Positions 11,671 through 22,799 of a DNA stretch of 64,000 bases are shown here, piece after piece (the first letter of the stretch is position 1; each line of letters starts with the position of its first letter). The stretch lies in contig JBBHKE010002197.1 in the NCBI GenBank assembly GCA_037447655.1, positions 105,074-169,073 on the forward strand, given 5' to 3'. Source of the stretch: Zygnema cylindricum. Taxonomy: Eukaryota; Streptophyta; Zygnematophyceae; Zygnematales; Zygnemataceae. The notes beneath the pieces were generated by a model. The model saw only the letters and a program-made list of their open reading frames with translations, was not told the DNA's origin and made no database searches. A program made the translations under genes and the position numbers.

Positions 11671-12030
11671 TTTGTATGTTTTGATTAATTTTGTTGGTTT
11701 TTACCTTTAGTTAGCGTTAAATTTTTTGTTTGTTCTCTTTTTTTTAATCTCTTTTTAGTTTGTTCTCTTTTCTCTAATCTCTTTTGATTTTTATATTCTT
11801 TAAATGCTCTTACTATTATATTTTTACCCCTTTTGTACCTTGGTGGTTTTTTCCATCGCACGTTTTTCAGTAGGGTTTTTCTTAAGCCTTTTCTGGGAAA
11901 ACTCATAATCAATTATAATAAATGAATATTGCATATTCTGATTGTGAATATCTCGTTACACAACACTATTTTTCGGCTTCCGGTCGTAATAAAAGCAAAT
12001 GCCGCCGATGCTATATAATGTTGGGAATTG
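11671..12030 (+). repeat. Repeat shared with 16155-16475 (probable non-LTR 3' tail)
   Basis: Direct repeat of 16155-16475: both begin around GTATGTTT(T)GATTAATTTTG, share the TTAGTTAGCGTT, TTTTTTCCATCGCAC and GAAAACTCATAATCAATTATAATA blocks, and end near the CGGCTTCCGGT block. At the second site it lies 3' of a decayed reverse-transcriptase segment in the same orientation, so this copy is best read as a 5'-truncated non-LTR insertion carrying only the 3' untranslated part. It abuts the truncated end of the second copia. Confidence 0.6.
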
Positions 12031-12539
12031 ATCATGGCAGTGACTGTTTTGGTTGCGTACAGTCACTTACGTCATTTTGTCAAAAAATGTACGTTTGAAG
12101 TACACATTGGTACAAATAAAGTACCGTTGAGTCTAAATTTGATGGTCATTCAGTCGGACAACTTTGACTTTCAAAATATTGTTTCAACCGCTTAAAATTT
12201 TTTCGCGCTTGCGAACGTCGACCGTCATAATAAAATCAACATTTACACGGCCGGCTAAGGTTTACAGTGACAAAACTGCGACAACCACATGTAAATAAAA
12301 GTGTTGCACACAGTCACTTTTTGTCTTTACGCGAGCTCCACTATGAGAGCACATTTTGGATTTTAACTTAGCCGCAAAATTGAAATTTAATGGTACATTG
12401 ACATTAGACGCAAACGCGAACTGAAACCTCTCAAAACTAAAGTACTAGAAGTGTGTACAGATAAATAAAATCGCACGAAACTAATAAAATTTTGCACTAT
12501 ATTAAAACGGACTGGCGTAAAAATATCAATGGAAACTAC

Positions 12540-13360
12540 TAGTGTTGTGTATCGGTAAAAAACTTATCGCGATAACACCGATACCGATAGTTATCGTTAT
12601 CGAACGGTCAACGGTCCCGATATATTTGTACTTTCTGTACTTTCTGTCCGGAATGCTTTCTGTCCGGTAAACTGAACGGAAATTTACGTGAAATGTACGG
12701 CTTTTTACGGGAAATGTACGGAATTTGACGAAAAAATACGTTGCACTTTGTAGTACTTTTTGGGCGGTTAACTGTACATAAATTTGACGGGAATGTACGG
12801 AATTGTACCGCTAAACTGATTATCATGAAACGGTAAAAAGACGGCGGACACAAAGTACAACGGATGCAGAATAACATTATGCGCGCGGCTAGAATCGAAC
12901 GGACGACATTCAATGATAAAATAAGAGCGGACGGTCAGCGTGAGCGCCGACATCTCAGAATGGCTTTTTTGGCGGCTTTGGCCAAAAAAGTCCACGGATT
13001 GACACGTGGCAGGTTTTTAGTGGATATCAAAAAAGAAAGGGACAAAGCCACGGCGTCGGATGTGGAAGGTACATCGCTTTAACTGGAGCCGTACTAAAGC
13101 CGTACATATATTATGCCGGCTACTGTCAGTGAATAAGACGTACATATGAGTGTACAGGCCGTACATTTATCTGTACGGTTCGAACAGTTATCGCCGATAG
13201 TTATCGTTATCGGTATTATCGCCGATAAGTAGCCGATATTATCGGCTACTTATCGGCGATAAGACCGATAGCGATATATTGTACCAATATATCGATTATC
13301 GGGTCCCCGAAAAATGGCCCATATCGGTTATCGGAAAATCCTTACCGATACACAACACTA
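12540..13360. mobile_element. hAT-type non-autonomous element, 821 bp, perfect 8-bp TSD
   Basis: The ends are exact inverted repeats: TAGTGTTGTGTATCGGTAA at 12540 and its complement ending at 13360. The element is flanked by an identical 8-bp target duplication, GAAACTAC, at 12532-12539 and 13361-13368. An 8-bp duplication with TAGNGTTG-type ends is the hAT superfamily signature. Sub-terminal DNA is rich in short palindromes around TATCGGCGATA and GTACGG motifs, as expected of hAT transposase binding repeats. There is no transposase frame, so it needs an enzyme from elsewhere. Confidence 0.88.
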
Positions 13361-13367
13361 GAAACTA

Positions 13368-13565
13368 CACCTTGAATCGTTATTAGACTTATGTACTCTA
13401 TATCGGCGCCCCAAATTTTTGACATTGATACCTTAAATAAAATAAATTATACTATTTAAGGACGTGGACCATAATCTGCCACGTTTCCGGCACTAAATCA
13501 GCATCAGTGACACTAATTAATTTTTGACACTAATAATTTCTTTAGTCTAATAACGATTCACGGTG
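13368..13565. mobile_element. TA-flanked MITE, 198 bp, inserted in hAT target duplication
   Basis: It starts CACCTTGAATCGTTATTAGAC and ends with the imperfect complement (CTAATAACGATTCACGGTG), flanked by TA on both sides (13366-13367 and 13566-13567). It is the same length as the MITE at 32852-33049 and shares an inner block about cgtggaccataatctgcc with that family. Its left TA lies inside the GAAACTAC target duplication of the adjacent hAT element; the C completing that duplication is found again just after the MITE, so the MITE inserted after the hAT element. Confidence 0.75.
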
Positions 13566-14475
13566 TACATGAAAATAGTGCGCGTGGTCACGCGCGACCA
13601 AATCAGGCCACATGAATTAGGATTTCTTAATTAACAGATAAGTTCTAGTGCTGCTACTTACTAGTCCAAATTACACCACATATTATAATAACAATAATGA
13701 TAAATATTCACATTTATGACACTTCTTTTAACATTTCTTAAGCACTCTTTACGATTCAAACATTTATTAAATCATTTCATAACCATTTTTGAGCACAAAA
13801 ATACTGCATACTTTTTGTAACCATTTTTGGAATTCACCATTTCTATAAAATAATGAAAAACGGCTTGTAAACACACGTGCGAACTCCAAAACAAAATACC
13901 AAATTTGATAGTAGATGTGACATAACATATTTTGACATGTTTTTTGTAGCATATTTAGTATTTTTCGTCATAAATGTGTACTTATTTAGGGGAATTATGT
14001 AATCTTTCTATAATACTACTTGCTAGAAAATCGATAAGCAATGCTTCTTGGCTGCAGATTGGTAAGTCTTTTTGGCTACAGTCAGCAAAAAAAATGTAAA
14101 AAATGTTGTCACATCATCATTTTCATTTGACGAAAATAGTGTGGTTTTTGAAAAACGCTATAAAATTTGAAGTTCTATACGTAACTACGTACTAATCATA
14201 TAAATTACTAATCTCTTTGTGGTTACATTTTGCGCCGCTACATTGGCGTTCCATACGTGGCGTACCATACTATTTCCTATTTTCGATACAATACTATATT
14301 ATATAAAGTATTAAAATTAAATAGTACTATATATCGAAAAATATATCGCGATATAACATGTTGATCCCGGTACAATATATCGAGACCTCTAGCCGATCGA
14401 TAATCGATATACTGAATATGGGACTTATCGCGATATGATTTTACCCGATACACAACATTCCTAATTGTAACATCC
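13566..14475. other. Intergenic with hAT-like relic end near 14460
   Basis: Mostly AT-rich unassigned sequence. From about 14275 to 14465 it contains many TATCGCGATA-like palindromic words and ends in CCCGATACACAACATT, a degraded version of the hAT right end seen at 13345-13360. No matching left end or target duplication was found. Confidence 0.4.
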
Positions 14476-14879
14476 ACCCCTAAAAAACTTATATTAAGTC
14501 AGGGTGTTCCTAGTTGTTTTTTTTTTTATTGTTATGTGACCAAAGTTCAATAGTTTGAAGATCACGAGTCACGTTATAGTTTGGATATGCGATCCGCCAA
14601 TAGAAAGCTTTCGGTTTGAACTTTATAAAAAAAATGACGCGAAATTCAAATCTCTTAAATACACGTTGTCAAACCTTCAGTATTCAAAACATAAGATAAT
14701 AATTTATTTAACCGACTTCGTGTTCAACAAGGTGGCGATTACGGTAGGGATTATTTTAGATTTATGTATTAAGTCCCTTATGTTTATCGGTCAATCATTA
14801 TTGCTTATCGCAATATTCCCTTTGCTTTTGACTTCTTATGATCGGTTTATCTATTAAGCCCTTTAAGTGTGTAGTTTGG

Positions 14880-16060
14880 TGCCCTCAACATTTGCCTCCC
14901 CACCTCCGCCTCTAATGGGCTTTTAGTCACGCTTCGCTAGAGGAGGGTATCAAAGCTTTAGATTCTATCATAGAGTTGTTGGTGATGCCCTACTGGAGGA
15001 ACTCTTGCACGATGAAGGTCTTCTTAAGATTTCGGACTACCAACTCACCTTTGCCAATGACTCGTTCTTTTACTCAACGTTATTTGTACCTTGCCCGAAC
15101 ATTACCACAAACCGCTTTATTTTTGCCTTCCTTTAAATACTTGAAGACAAACTACACCACCTACTTGTGCACGAGATTTTGAATCAGCCGGAAGGATTGC
15201 TTTACCGTCAGCGAGATAGCCCCACTTTCCACTAGCGGTTTAGGTTTTATTCTTGTGGCTAAGGTTGCTCTGAAAAAATGTTTGCGTAGTTGGGCTTAAG
15301 CACGGGCGATTTTTAAAGTGGAGGAACACCTATTTTCGTCTCACCGGGCTCTTCTCCCAACTCGTTCCCACCAGGCGCTCGAAATGAGGTTCCATCATTT
15401 CCGTTTTTTATTGTTGACAAATGCATTCCACAACAACTTCTCCAACACTTCCTCAACGTCTGACCAGTTTACGTCTACCTTGTTTAAATCTGGATTTGCC
15501 TCAAGTTCCGCTTCTAAGGCGACACCATTGTGTTTACAACTGACTAGTATCTCAGATGGGATTCAATTACTTCGTTGCCAACGTGGTGGAAAGCGTAGTG
15601 TTTTGCATCATTTGATCCGCGATAAACTCGCTGCATTTGGCGTCAAAGTGGGCTACACTTTGAAAGGGGACGTTTCTCATATACACCCTCCTCGCTTTTA
15701 GTTTAGTGGTTTTCGGAGTCCTCAAGTTGACATGGTTTTTCTCCACGTGGTCCTCACGGATACTACAAGAACCCATGTTTCTTATCGTGCGACATCGCAT
15801 TTGGAAGTTGCGGCTGGGGATGCAAGGGTTTCAAAGGAATGATTCACCGAGACTCGACATATCAATTTTTCCCATTTGTGGTCGAGTTTTTTTGGCATTT
15901 TGGACAATTTTTTGACAATTTTCTGCGTAGTTGTGTAGGAAATCCGAGGGTTTGCTGAGTACTTTGCTCACTGTTTTTCACCGTTAACGCGTCTGAGTTG
16001 CCCTTCAACGAGCGCAAGCGCAACTCTCCTCCTTCGGAGAACGGTGGCGGATGATAGGTA
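14880..16060 (+). pseudogene. Decayed non-LTR reverse-transcriptase C-terminal region (copy 2)
   Basis: Across broken frames the translation gives EEGIKALDS, then VGDALLEELLHDEGLL, then RGGKRSVLHHLIRDKLAAFG, then SPQVDMVFLHVVLTDTTR and finally NFSHLWSSFFGILDNF. This order (C-terminal basic helix with H..L.D.LA..., then an ADV-type strand with a following DTTR, then a late F.PF..E.FG-like block) resembles the C-terminal part of LINE-type polyproteins. Stops and shifts occur in all frames. The same segment is inside the 1000-3720 element, and a shared 3' tail follows at 16155. Confidence 0.45.
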
Positions 16061-16154
16061 AGTCCTCACATATCGTCCACCGAGGTATCCGGTCCACATC
16101 TACGATCGGGCTGTGGGTAGTCATGTAAGATATGTATCCCTTTGTCGATAGTAG

Positions 16155-16475
16155 TCTTTCGTATGTTTGATTAATTTTGGTGGTTACTAACTTTAGTTAG
16201 CGTTGACTTTTTCGTTTGTTCTCTTCTTTAAGCTCTTTTAACTTTTGTAGTCTTCAAATGCTCTTCTAATTATTATTTTTTTACCCCTTTTTTACCTTGA
16301 TGGTTTTTTCCATCGCACCTTTTTCAACAGGGTTTCTTTAAGCCTTTGATGGGAAAACTCATAATCAATTATAATATATGAATATTTGCATATTTCGATT
16401 GCGAATATCTCCGTTATACAGCACTATTTTGTCGGCTTCCGGTAGTAATCAAAGCGAATGCCGCCTCTGCTATTC
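16155..16475 (+). repeat. 3' tail repeat (second copy of 11671-12030)
   Basis: Direct repeat with 11671-12030, same strand, with small indels. It follows the reverse-transcriptase relic at 14880-16060 and precedes unique DNA, which fits the 3' untranslated region of one non-LTR family. No clear poly-A or short target duplication was found at its end. Confidence 0.55.
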
Positions 16476-17053
16476 AATGTTTCCATCGACCGTTGCTGCA
16501 TAGTGTCTCGTATACCGCAGTTTAGTTTTAGTTTCAGGGCAAAGGTACAGTAATTACCGGTAAGCTAATCCGCACAACAGTCGTATGATTATTTGCGATT
16601 TCTCTGTCGCATAGTACGGAATACCGTCCGCTATTCGTTTTCATTTTTCACTGTACTATAGTGCGAACTAAACAACTGTGCGAAAACTCGGATGGTTGTA
16701 TAGTACGGTCGTGATGTATACCATAGGTATGCCATAGACCATCTGATACCATTTTCTACCATTCTAAACCAAGTTCCGTAGGATGCTGCATTGTGCAAAG
16801 AATTATGCGAGGGAACCAAAGGCTGAAGGAATGGAAAGTGAAAGCCTTGAAACAATATCAAGAATGAATGGATGAATGGGAGAGATTAAAACCATAACTG
16901 TCCGGATGGTATTAGACAACCATAATATGAATTGTTAAAAACCATTTATGTTTAGTTGTATCTTACGTCTTATGTTGGTTCTTTGTTGAAATTCACACAT
17001 TGTTTTTGGTTAGGGTTTTCCAGGGTTTTGAAACAGGAGGAGAAGGAGGAGCC

Positions 17054-19405
17054 ATGGCTTGTTTACAAGCAGGTCAGCAGAATTTTGCCAAAATAGAGCA
17101 CAGAATTGATTTGGACAAAAAGATCATTAGGTTTATAAAACCTGGACCTTATAAACAACCAAAGGCCTGCATGACATATGCTTCCTTATTTTCTGTTAGT
17201 ACCAACCTTCAAACCAATTTGAACGAAACTCTTCAACAATCTTTGAAATCAATACGCTTACAAATATCGAAAATTGAGCCTAGTTGCAAAAAAATAAGGA
17301 GAAAAATCATATCTCAGGACACCAATGATAAAAGTCAAACTTTGATGCTATTTCGAAACGACAGCCAAAAACATTTGCTGCTTCCTTCCATGGCTGATAT
17401 TATTAACGTTGCAAAAGAAAGGAATATTGATTTAGAATTGAAAAGCACCGGTCCTTGGTTCACAATAACCGCTCGGTCTTTGGAAAATGGCGACATGAGA
17501 ACAATTGGAAAGGCGGATGGATTCGTCAGACCTTGGATTGACGGGAGAATTTTGCATTTAGATTCAATTCGAATGGCTAAAATTGGTTCTGGTGAGGTTC
17601 GATCCGTGTTTGGTGTTGCGTTGTTTATAGGAGCTGTTGCTATACGATTTGGTTATGACAAAAAATGTGTGAGGGCGGAGCTTCTTGCCATCAACGATAC
17701 GGATGAATATCATTCCAAGGTGAGAAAACTCATTTGAAATCTGAAAACCTTTATTTGAAACCTTTTCATTTAACCTTTTTATTTGAAGCCTGCTCATTTG
17801 AAATCCTTTCTTTTGGAGCTTTTTCATTTGAAACCTCTTCATTTGGCACCTCTTCGTTTGAAACCTTTTTGTGTAAAACCTTTGCATTTGAAGCCTTTTC
17901 ATCTGAAGCCTTTTCTTTTGAAACCTTTTCATTTGAAGCCTTTTCCGTTCTTATCCTTTTCATCAAAACCTTTTAATGTAAACCCTTTTCTTTTAAACCT
18001 TTTCGTTTGAGACCTTTTCATTTGAAAACTCTTGGTTCTAAACCTTTTCATTTGAAACCTCTTGGTTTGAAACCTTTAAGCCTTTTTATTTGAAACCATT
18101 TATGGAACCTTTTCATTTTAAACCTTTTCATTTAAAACCTTTACGTTTGAAACCCTTCCATTTGACACCTTTTCGTTTGAAACGTTTTCATTTTAAACAT
18201 TTTTATTCATTTAAACCTTTCCATTTGAAGCCTTTTCATTTGGAACTTTTCATTTGAAACCTTTTCGTTTAAAATTTGTTCATTTGAAAACTTTTCATTT
18301 GAAGACTTTCCATTAGGACAGAATGTGGTTTTTTTTTGTTTGTGTTGTGAGTGATAGGGTTTTTACTCTATCGAAATGTGACCGTGACCCTCATTTTGTT
18401 GGTAGTCGCACAGTTTTAAGAGTAACCATTAGTAAAATAGTTAGAAATTGTTTGAATTGTGCGATTATTCACGTTTTACCCTCAAAACAAGGGTAAAACC
18501 TCAATAGGTGTAATAGCCCTATGACCCTCTGTCCTGTTAAAATTCCTGTTTTAATCTCTTTTTCCGTTGTATATAGTGGGACTTACTTCAAATGGTGAAG
18601 GTGATATTTTGGCATTGTTATGAAATTACTTAATACATTTTGTTAGGCTGTATCTATAGTACAGAGCTTCAGGTCTTTTGCTTCTGAACTGGCAGTCTTG
18701 ACTGGCCTGTCAATTTGAGTAAATAATGAATATGAACGTGCGTATTCACAGTAGTACTGATACCAGGTCTATGGTCGAAATTTTCTTTTCAGTAATGATT
18801 GCCTCATAGCTGTTAGTGGCCTGACCAGTTTATGATCCATATGGCATGTTTAAAAAAAAAAAAAAAGGATTTTTTTTTTGACTTTGCTTTGCTTTTTATG
18901 GTGTTGGTCTTTTTGCCATTATCCTTTCAGTACCTTTTAACTTGTCAGCTGTATTATGTATCAATATTCAAGATGGTCCCCCTACTTTGAAATTTTATCA
19001 AAAAAATAATAATAATACAGTAGGTGCTCTTTTGGTAAATCCTTGTCGTCATCATAATATGCCAATATCCACCACCAAGCAAAAAGGTTTCCAAGGTTTT
19101 GAAGTTTCCAGGGCTTTTTTATTTTTTATTCTTTTTAGGGTTTTCTAGTGTTTTCAGGTGGGGGGCTATCAGTATTGGACGTTTTTGTGATTTTGCCTCG
19201 ATTCCATTGGTTTTCGCAGTTGGTAAAGTACTACTCTCGACTTGGTTTCAAATTTGTGTGTGAAGTCAAGGGAGGGTCTCTTGAAGACCTTGGGCACATG
19301 TTAGTTTGGGGAGGAGTGGGAACACGTATGAATGGAGATATTCTTGAGCTTCTTCAAAAATGGAACAAAGTGTTATTGCCCTTGAGAGACTTGGCGAAGA
19401 AGTAG
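17054..19405 (+). CDS. GNAT-like acetyltransferase family protein, two exons
   Basis: Exon 1 is 17054-17719 and exon 2 is 19220-19405, joined in phase 0 (CCAAG|gtgaga ... tcgcag|TTGG), giving 283 residues. The join restores a GNAT-type signature: RAELLAINDTDEYHSK|LVKYYSRLGF (split by the intron), the conserved Y..LGF strand-helix of N-acetyltransferases. A tail follows with EVKGGSLEDLGHMLVWGG and GTRMNGDI. I know this type of tail from plant and algal GNAT-like proteins, several predicted to be plastid-targeted, but the substrate is not known to me. The N-terminal half, basic and rich in Lys/Asn, is not recognised. Start: ATG 17054 sits in a good context (GGAGCCATGG); an in-frame ATG at 17000 lies upstream, beside a possible acceptor (tttccag) near 17021, so a non-coding first exon is possible. 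Stop is TAG. Confidence 0.72.
17735..18312 (+). repeat. 15-bp satellite (TTTGAAACCTTTTCA) in the GNAT intron
   Basis: Nearly 40 imperfect copies of a unit close to TTTGAAACCTTTTCA fill the first 600 bases of the intron, beginning about 15 bp after the donor site. Variants change mainly at the AAACC part (GAAGCC, GGAACC, AAACCT). Because the unit length is a multiple of three with few stops, it creates spurious open frames on both strands, including one rich in Lys/Glu/Ala on the minus strand; these are not genes. Confidence 0.85.
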
Positions 19406-20285
19406 AAAGGATGAGTTATATGATTTGTCGGGAAATATGGTAGGAAAGTTGGAGGGAGTAGAAGAGGAGATAGAGATACGAGGGTGTGGTAATATGCCAT
19501 ACAATTGGCTGTTTGAAGTTGGGGGATTGGTGGTTAATTGCGACTATTAATAGTTTTATTATTGTAAAACTTAGTGATTTTGTGGATATTTTGTGGTATC
19601 CAATTGTGTTCGCGGCTCTTTTCTCTGGTATATAGTTCTTTTTAGTGAAAGGAGGTGAGGTGGGGAGAAACTTGATGCTTATAGTGACTATATACTGTGC
19701 TATTCTTAGTAATTGTACACTTGCAAATATTGTTTGTTACAGTTTTTGTACAATCAGTGACGATTTGGTGAAGATGTAGGATTACTCGATTACTCGAGTA
19801 AAAAGAGTTATTCCGGGAATGTAAATACCTTACGAGTGAGTAAAATTGTAGTTGGTGCACATGATGGTTCGCTATTGTATTTGTGTCCAATAGAAATGCT
19901 TGTCTTTGAATTATGCACTTTATGCCAGTCTATCTATTGTTTAAAAAATATATTCAAATATCTATTTATGGTGTGATGCACGAACTTGTTCTCCATATGT
20001 TGCTGGATGTGGTTTTTCCCTTCGTGTATTCGATCTGAAAGAAGGGAAAAAAAAGGGAATTTTACAAAAACGTTTTGCGGATTGTATGCTTCATATTTGA
20101 ATTATTCTATGTGCAGGAATTCACTATCTTATAGTTATTCTTCTATTTAACAAAGAAAATAATTTATCGACAAGATACTGGTCAGTTAAGAAGCTGGATT
20201 TTCCGAACCAAACCAAGAAACCATACCTGCTCAAAATCATCCAAACAAGGTTCGGTGTGATCAAACTGAACTGGGCACTTTATAA
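19406..20285. other. Intergenic downstream of GNAT-like gene
   Basis: No coding sequence or RNA gene recognised. AT-rich with short homopolymer runs; possible polyadenylation-type AATAAA-like words occur but none is decisive. Confidence 0.4.
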
Positions 20286-20289
20286 CATA

Positions 20290-22640
20290 ATTTGAAAGAA
20301 AAAAAAAATAGAAATTGTAGATTTTTTTTTTTTAGTAGAAATTGTGTCAATCTTATAACTGGCCTTTTTTTTTGAAAATCTTGTTTAACCTTTTGATGCA
20401 GCATCTATATTTCCTAGTATTTTTTTTTTTTAGTGAATTTGTGTTGCATGTACTAAATATAGTTTGGAAAATTTCACGAACCAAACCTTGACAGCTAAAT
20501 TGTTAAGCAGGTTAAATGAACCAACTGCCAAAAAAATGGGTTGTTCCATTCATTTTCATTCCTCTATGTACCGTACCTCTATGTACGGTTTACAGTACCT
20601 TTTCTTTAATGATTTAATGACCTTGCAATGTTTTTTTAGTTTCTGACATTGAACATTTAAAACATTAAGATTCTTTGAGTGGTTTAATAATCGCCCATGT
20701 CCGTCCCCCATGTTATTCTGAATAGAATCAGAAGAGATCCTCACTACAGTTAACTTATTTACTCTATTACCTATTTATTTACTCCAGTAGCTGGTGTAGT
20801 TTCAGTACACTACCCGCCACTATTATAGTTTATCAGTTTAATTTGTCATGTTGTGGATCGAAGGAAAAATAATAACAATAATAATATTAATAAATAAATG
20901 AATGATAAATGATAAATGGAGGTTATCAATTTTGTGTATTGGCAGTAATCGAGATACTAGTTAATACGACACCTCAACTTTATTTACTCAAAGCGGTGAT
21001 ACTGTGGTAGATTCAATTAAAGTCATTCTTTTTTGTCTTTTCCAACCGCGTGAAACTGCATATGATCTGATTGTTAGAGCCCCTATTGAATTACACTTTC
21101 AGTTGTATTATTCATGATCCGTACTTTTCGAATATATAATTGCGCGTACGTTATTTTCAGTATGGTAGTGTCGTTTCACGTCCTTTTTTGTCGGTTCATG
21201 TAACTTTGTTGATCGTGTACGGTACCTTTTCACTAGCCAAACACATTTTGTAATCATTGTAATTATTTTGTCTCTTAGCTTAGTGGAACGTTATTTTCGT
21301 TGATTACGTCCGTCCCACACGTACGTTCAAGTGTACTTTTACAATATTTATTGTAGATTTTTGATTCTTTTCGTTTCAGATTCCATGTACGAAATATTCC
21401 TTTAACTTTGGCGTCTGCCTACTGTGATATTCGCCGTCACTAGTTATACCTTTTTGACTTTTGCGGCTTCGATTCTTTTGTGGACGTCGTGTAACTAGTC
21501 CACCCTAAATCTAAAGTTAGGCTTAGTACTTAGCTTGTTCATTTTGTATACGCAATTTACCGATTATAAGGAGAAGACTTTTCCTCCACTGTGCTTCTCC
21601 TTTTTGTATTCTTCTTGTCTCCTTTTGTCTTATCTTTTACTTCCTTATTATTCTTTGACATGGTTCCTCTCTCTTTCATCTTGGATATCTTTCTCCAATA
21701 TCTCTCTCTTTCGCCCACCATGTCCTTACCTTTTACAACCCCACAGTTTGTTCTCACGAAGAAAAAGAAGAAAAAAGGTTGCCCTAGAAAAGTCAAAGAT
21801 GCGTCTCAAAGAGGGAAAAAAATAACAATATTTAACATCTCAAGTCAGTTAAGATCTAAAATCATTTTGCAAAAGAAATGTTTAAACTTTTTTTTAATGT
21901 TTGGCTCATGCCAGTTCATTAATGGCAAAAAATCAATAGTGGAGAAGTACTCCAAAAAGCCTTAAGGTCTTCACATTTGAAAATGTGTGGTTAGAATTAC
22001 ATTATGAGCTTGTTGCCGATACAAAGTTTTCCAGAAATAGTGTGGCTTGGTCATAAGCATGGCTAATAGTGTAGTTATTCTATAATGTATAAAATGTTGT
22101 TAAGTTTCACAATTAACAAATATATGCCACAGACACTCAGTAGTTCATAGGATCGTCGCCCAAATTCATGAGTGAACGATTTTGTCGCTTTGGCCTGCAC
22201 GCACTTTGTAAGCGCGTGTTCAAGTCCTGCTCATGTCGTATTTTGAATCATATTTTTCATGGAAATGAACATTATTTCGTGTATTTTACACGGTTCGAAC
22301 TTTAGCGTACCAGCAGTACTGAGCACGTCGAACAGGAGAACTGGGAAATTTCTTTTACTCCGCCAGGATGGCTTTTACGGTAAGAAACAAACATGTAACC
22401 GTACGGAACATTATATGTGCATGCGATTGTTCATTCGCCGGTCCGCTTCGCTCCGTACGCACTACAAAACTTCAAAACTAAACCTCTCCTTAAGAGCCTT
22501 AAACATAATCTTAGTGTTCACACTAGGCTCAAAGCCGCATAAGTCAGAAGGGTTCTCCTGTTGCCATGCAGAGAGCTAAGCGGCGAACTGCAGACGACCA
22601 CAGCATTCGAGCTTTTGGTTGATAGCAATGATTCATGCAG
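20290..22640 (+). repeat. Segmental repeat, copy 1 (pairs with 31250-34085)
   Basis: Two blocks, about 20290-21010 and about 21795-22640, match 31250-31965 and 32520-34085 in the same order and orientation at high identity with scattered indels. The spacer between the blocks (21011-21795) is not obviously related to that of the other copy. The second block includes a tRNA-like B-box segment (about 22200-22220, GTGTTCAAGTCC) and a small conserved exon pair (see 22368). Copy 2 differs by carrying two MITE insertions where this copy has none. Confidence 0.8.
22368..22620 (+). other. Possible short exon pair, copy 1 (uncertain)
   Basis: ATG-GCT-TTT-ACG at 22368-22379 is followed by a good donor (gtaaga). 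A possible acceptor (cactag) precedes 22527, whose frame reads AQSRISQKGSP and then AKRRTADD. The paralogous place in copy 2 (33826-33837 and 33985 onward) gives MAST then AQSRISLKGSP and KKRRTADE in the same frame. Conservation of ATG, donor, acceptor and frame in both copies is the only evidence for a gene. The downstream frame diverges and the product is not recognised. Confidence 0.25.
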
Positions 22641-22692
22641 CTGTTGATTTCCGTGAAATCCGGGATTCGGTATGTCCCATACTAGGGAAAAG

Positions 22693-22765
22693 TGAGCCGG
22701 CCAGGGCTCGAACCTGGGACCTCTGACTTGAGCTGTCAGCGCACTAACCACTGTGCCACCAGCTC
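22693..22765 (-). tRNA. tRNA-like cloverleaf, anticodon position CTC, G33: possible pseudo-tRNA
   Basis: Read on the minus strand from 22765, all four stems pair: acceptor GAGCTGG/CCGGCTC (one G-U), D stem GCAC/GTGC, anticodon stem CTGAC/GTCAG, T stem CCAGG/CCTGG with loop TTCGAGC. Pol III A and B boxes are good (GGCACAGTGGTTAGTGCG and GGTTCGAGCCC). However, the anticodon loop is AGCTCAA: position 33 is G instead of the near-universal U, and the CUC anticodon (Glu) does not fit the body. It lies just after the segmental repeat. A tRNA-derived SINE head or a tRNA pseudogene is more likely than a working tRNA. Confidence 0.5.
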
Positions 22766-22799
22766 GATGTAGAGCCTGGCGGGTCCGTACCTATTTTTT

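Noticed and set aside
17766-17966. Lys/Glu/Ala-rich minus-strand frame
   Set aside because: Pure translation of the 15-bp intronic satellite; three alternative frames are equally open.
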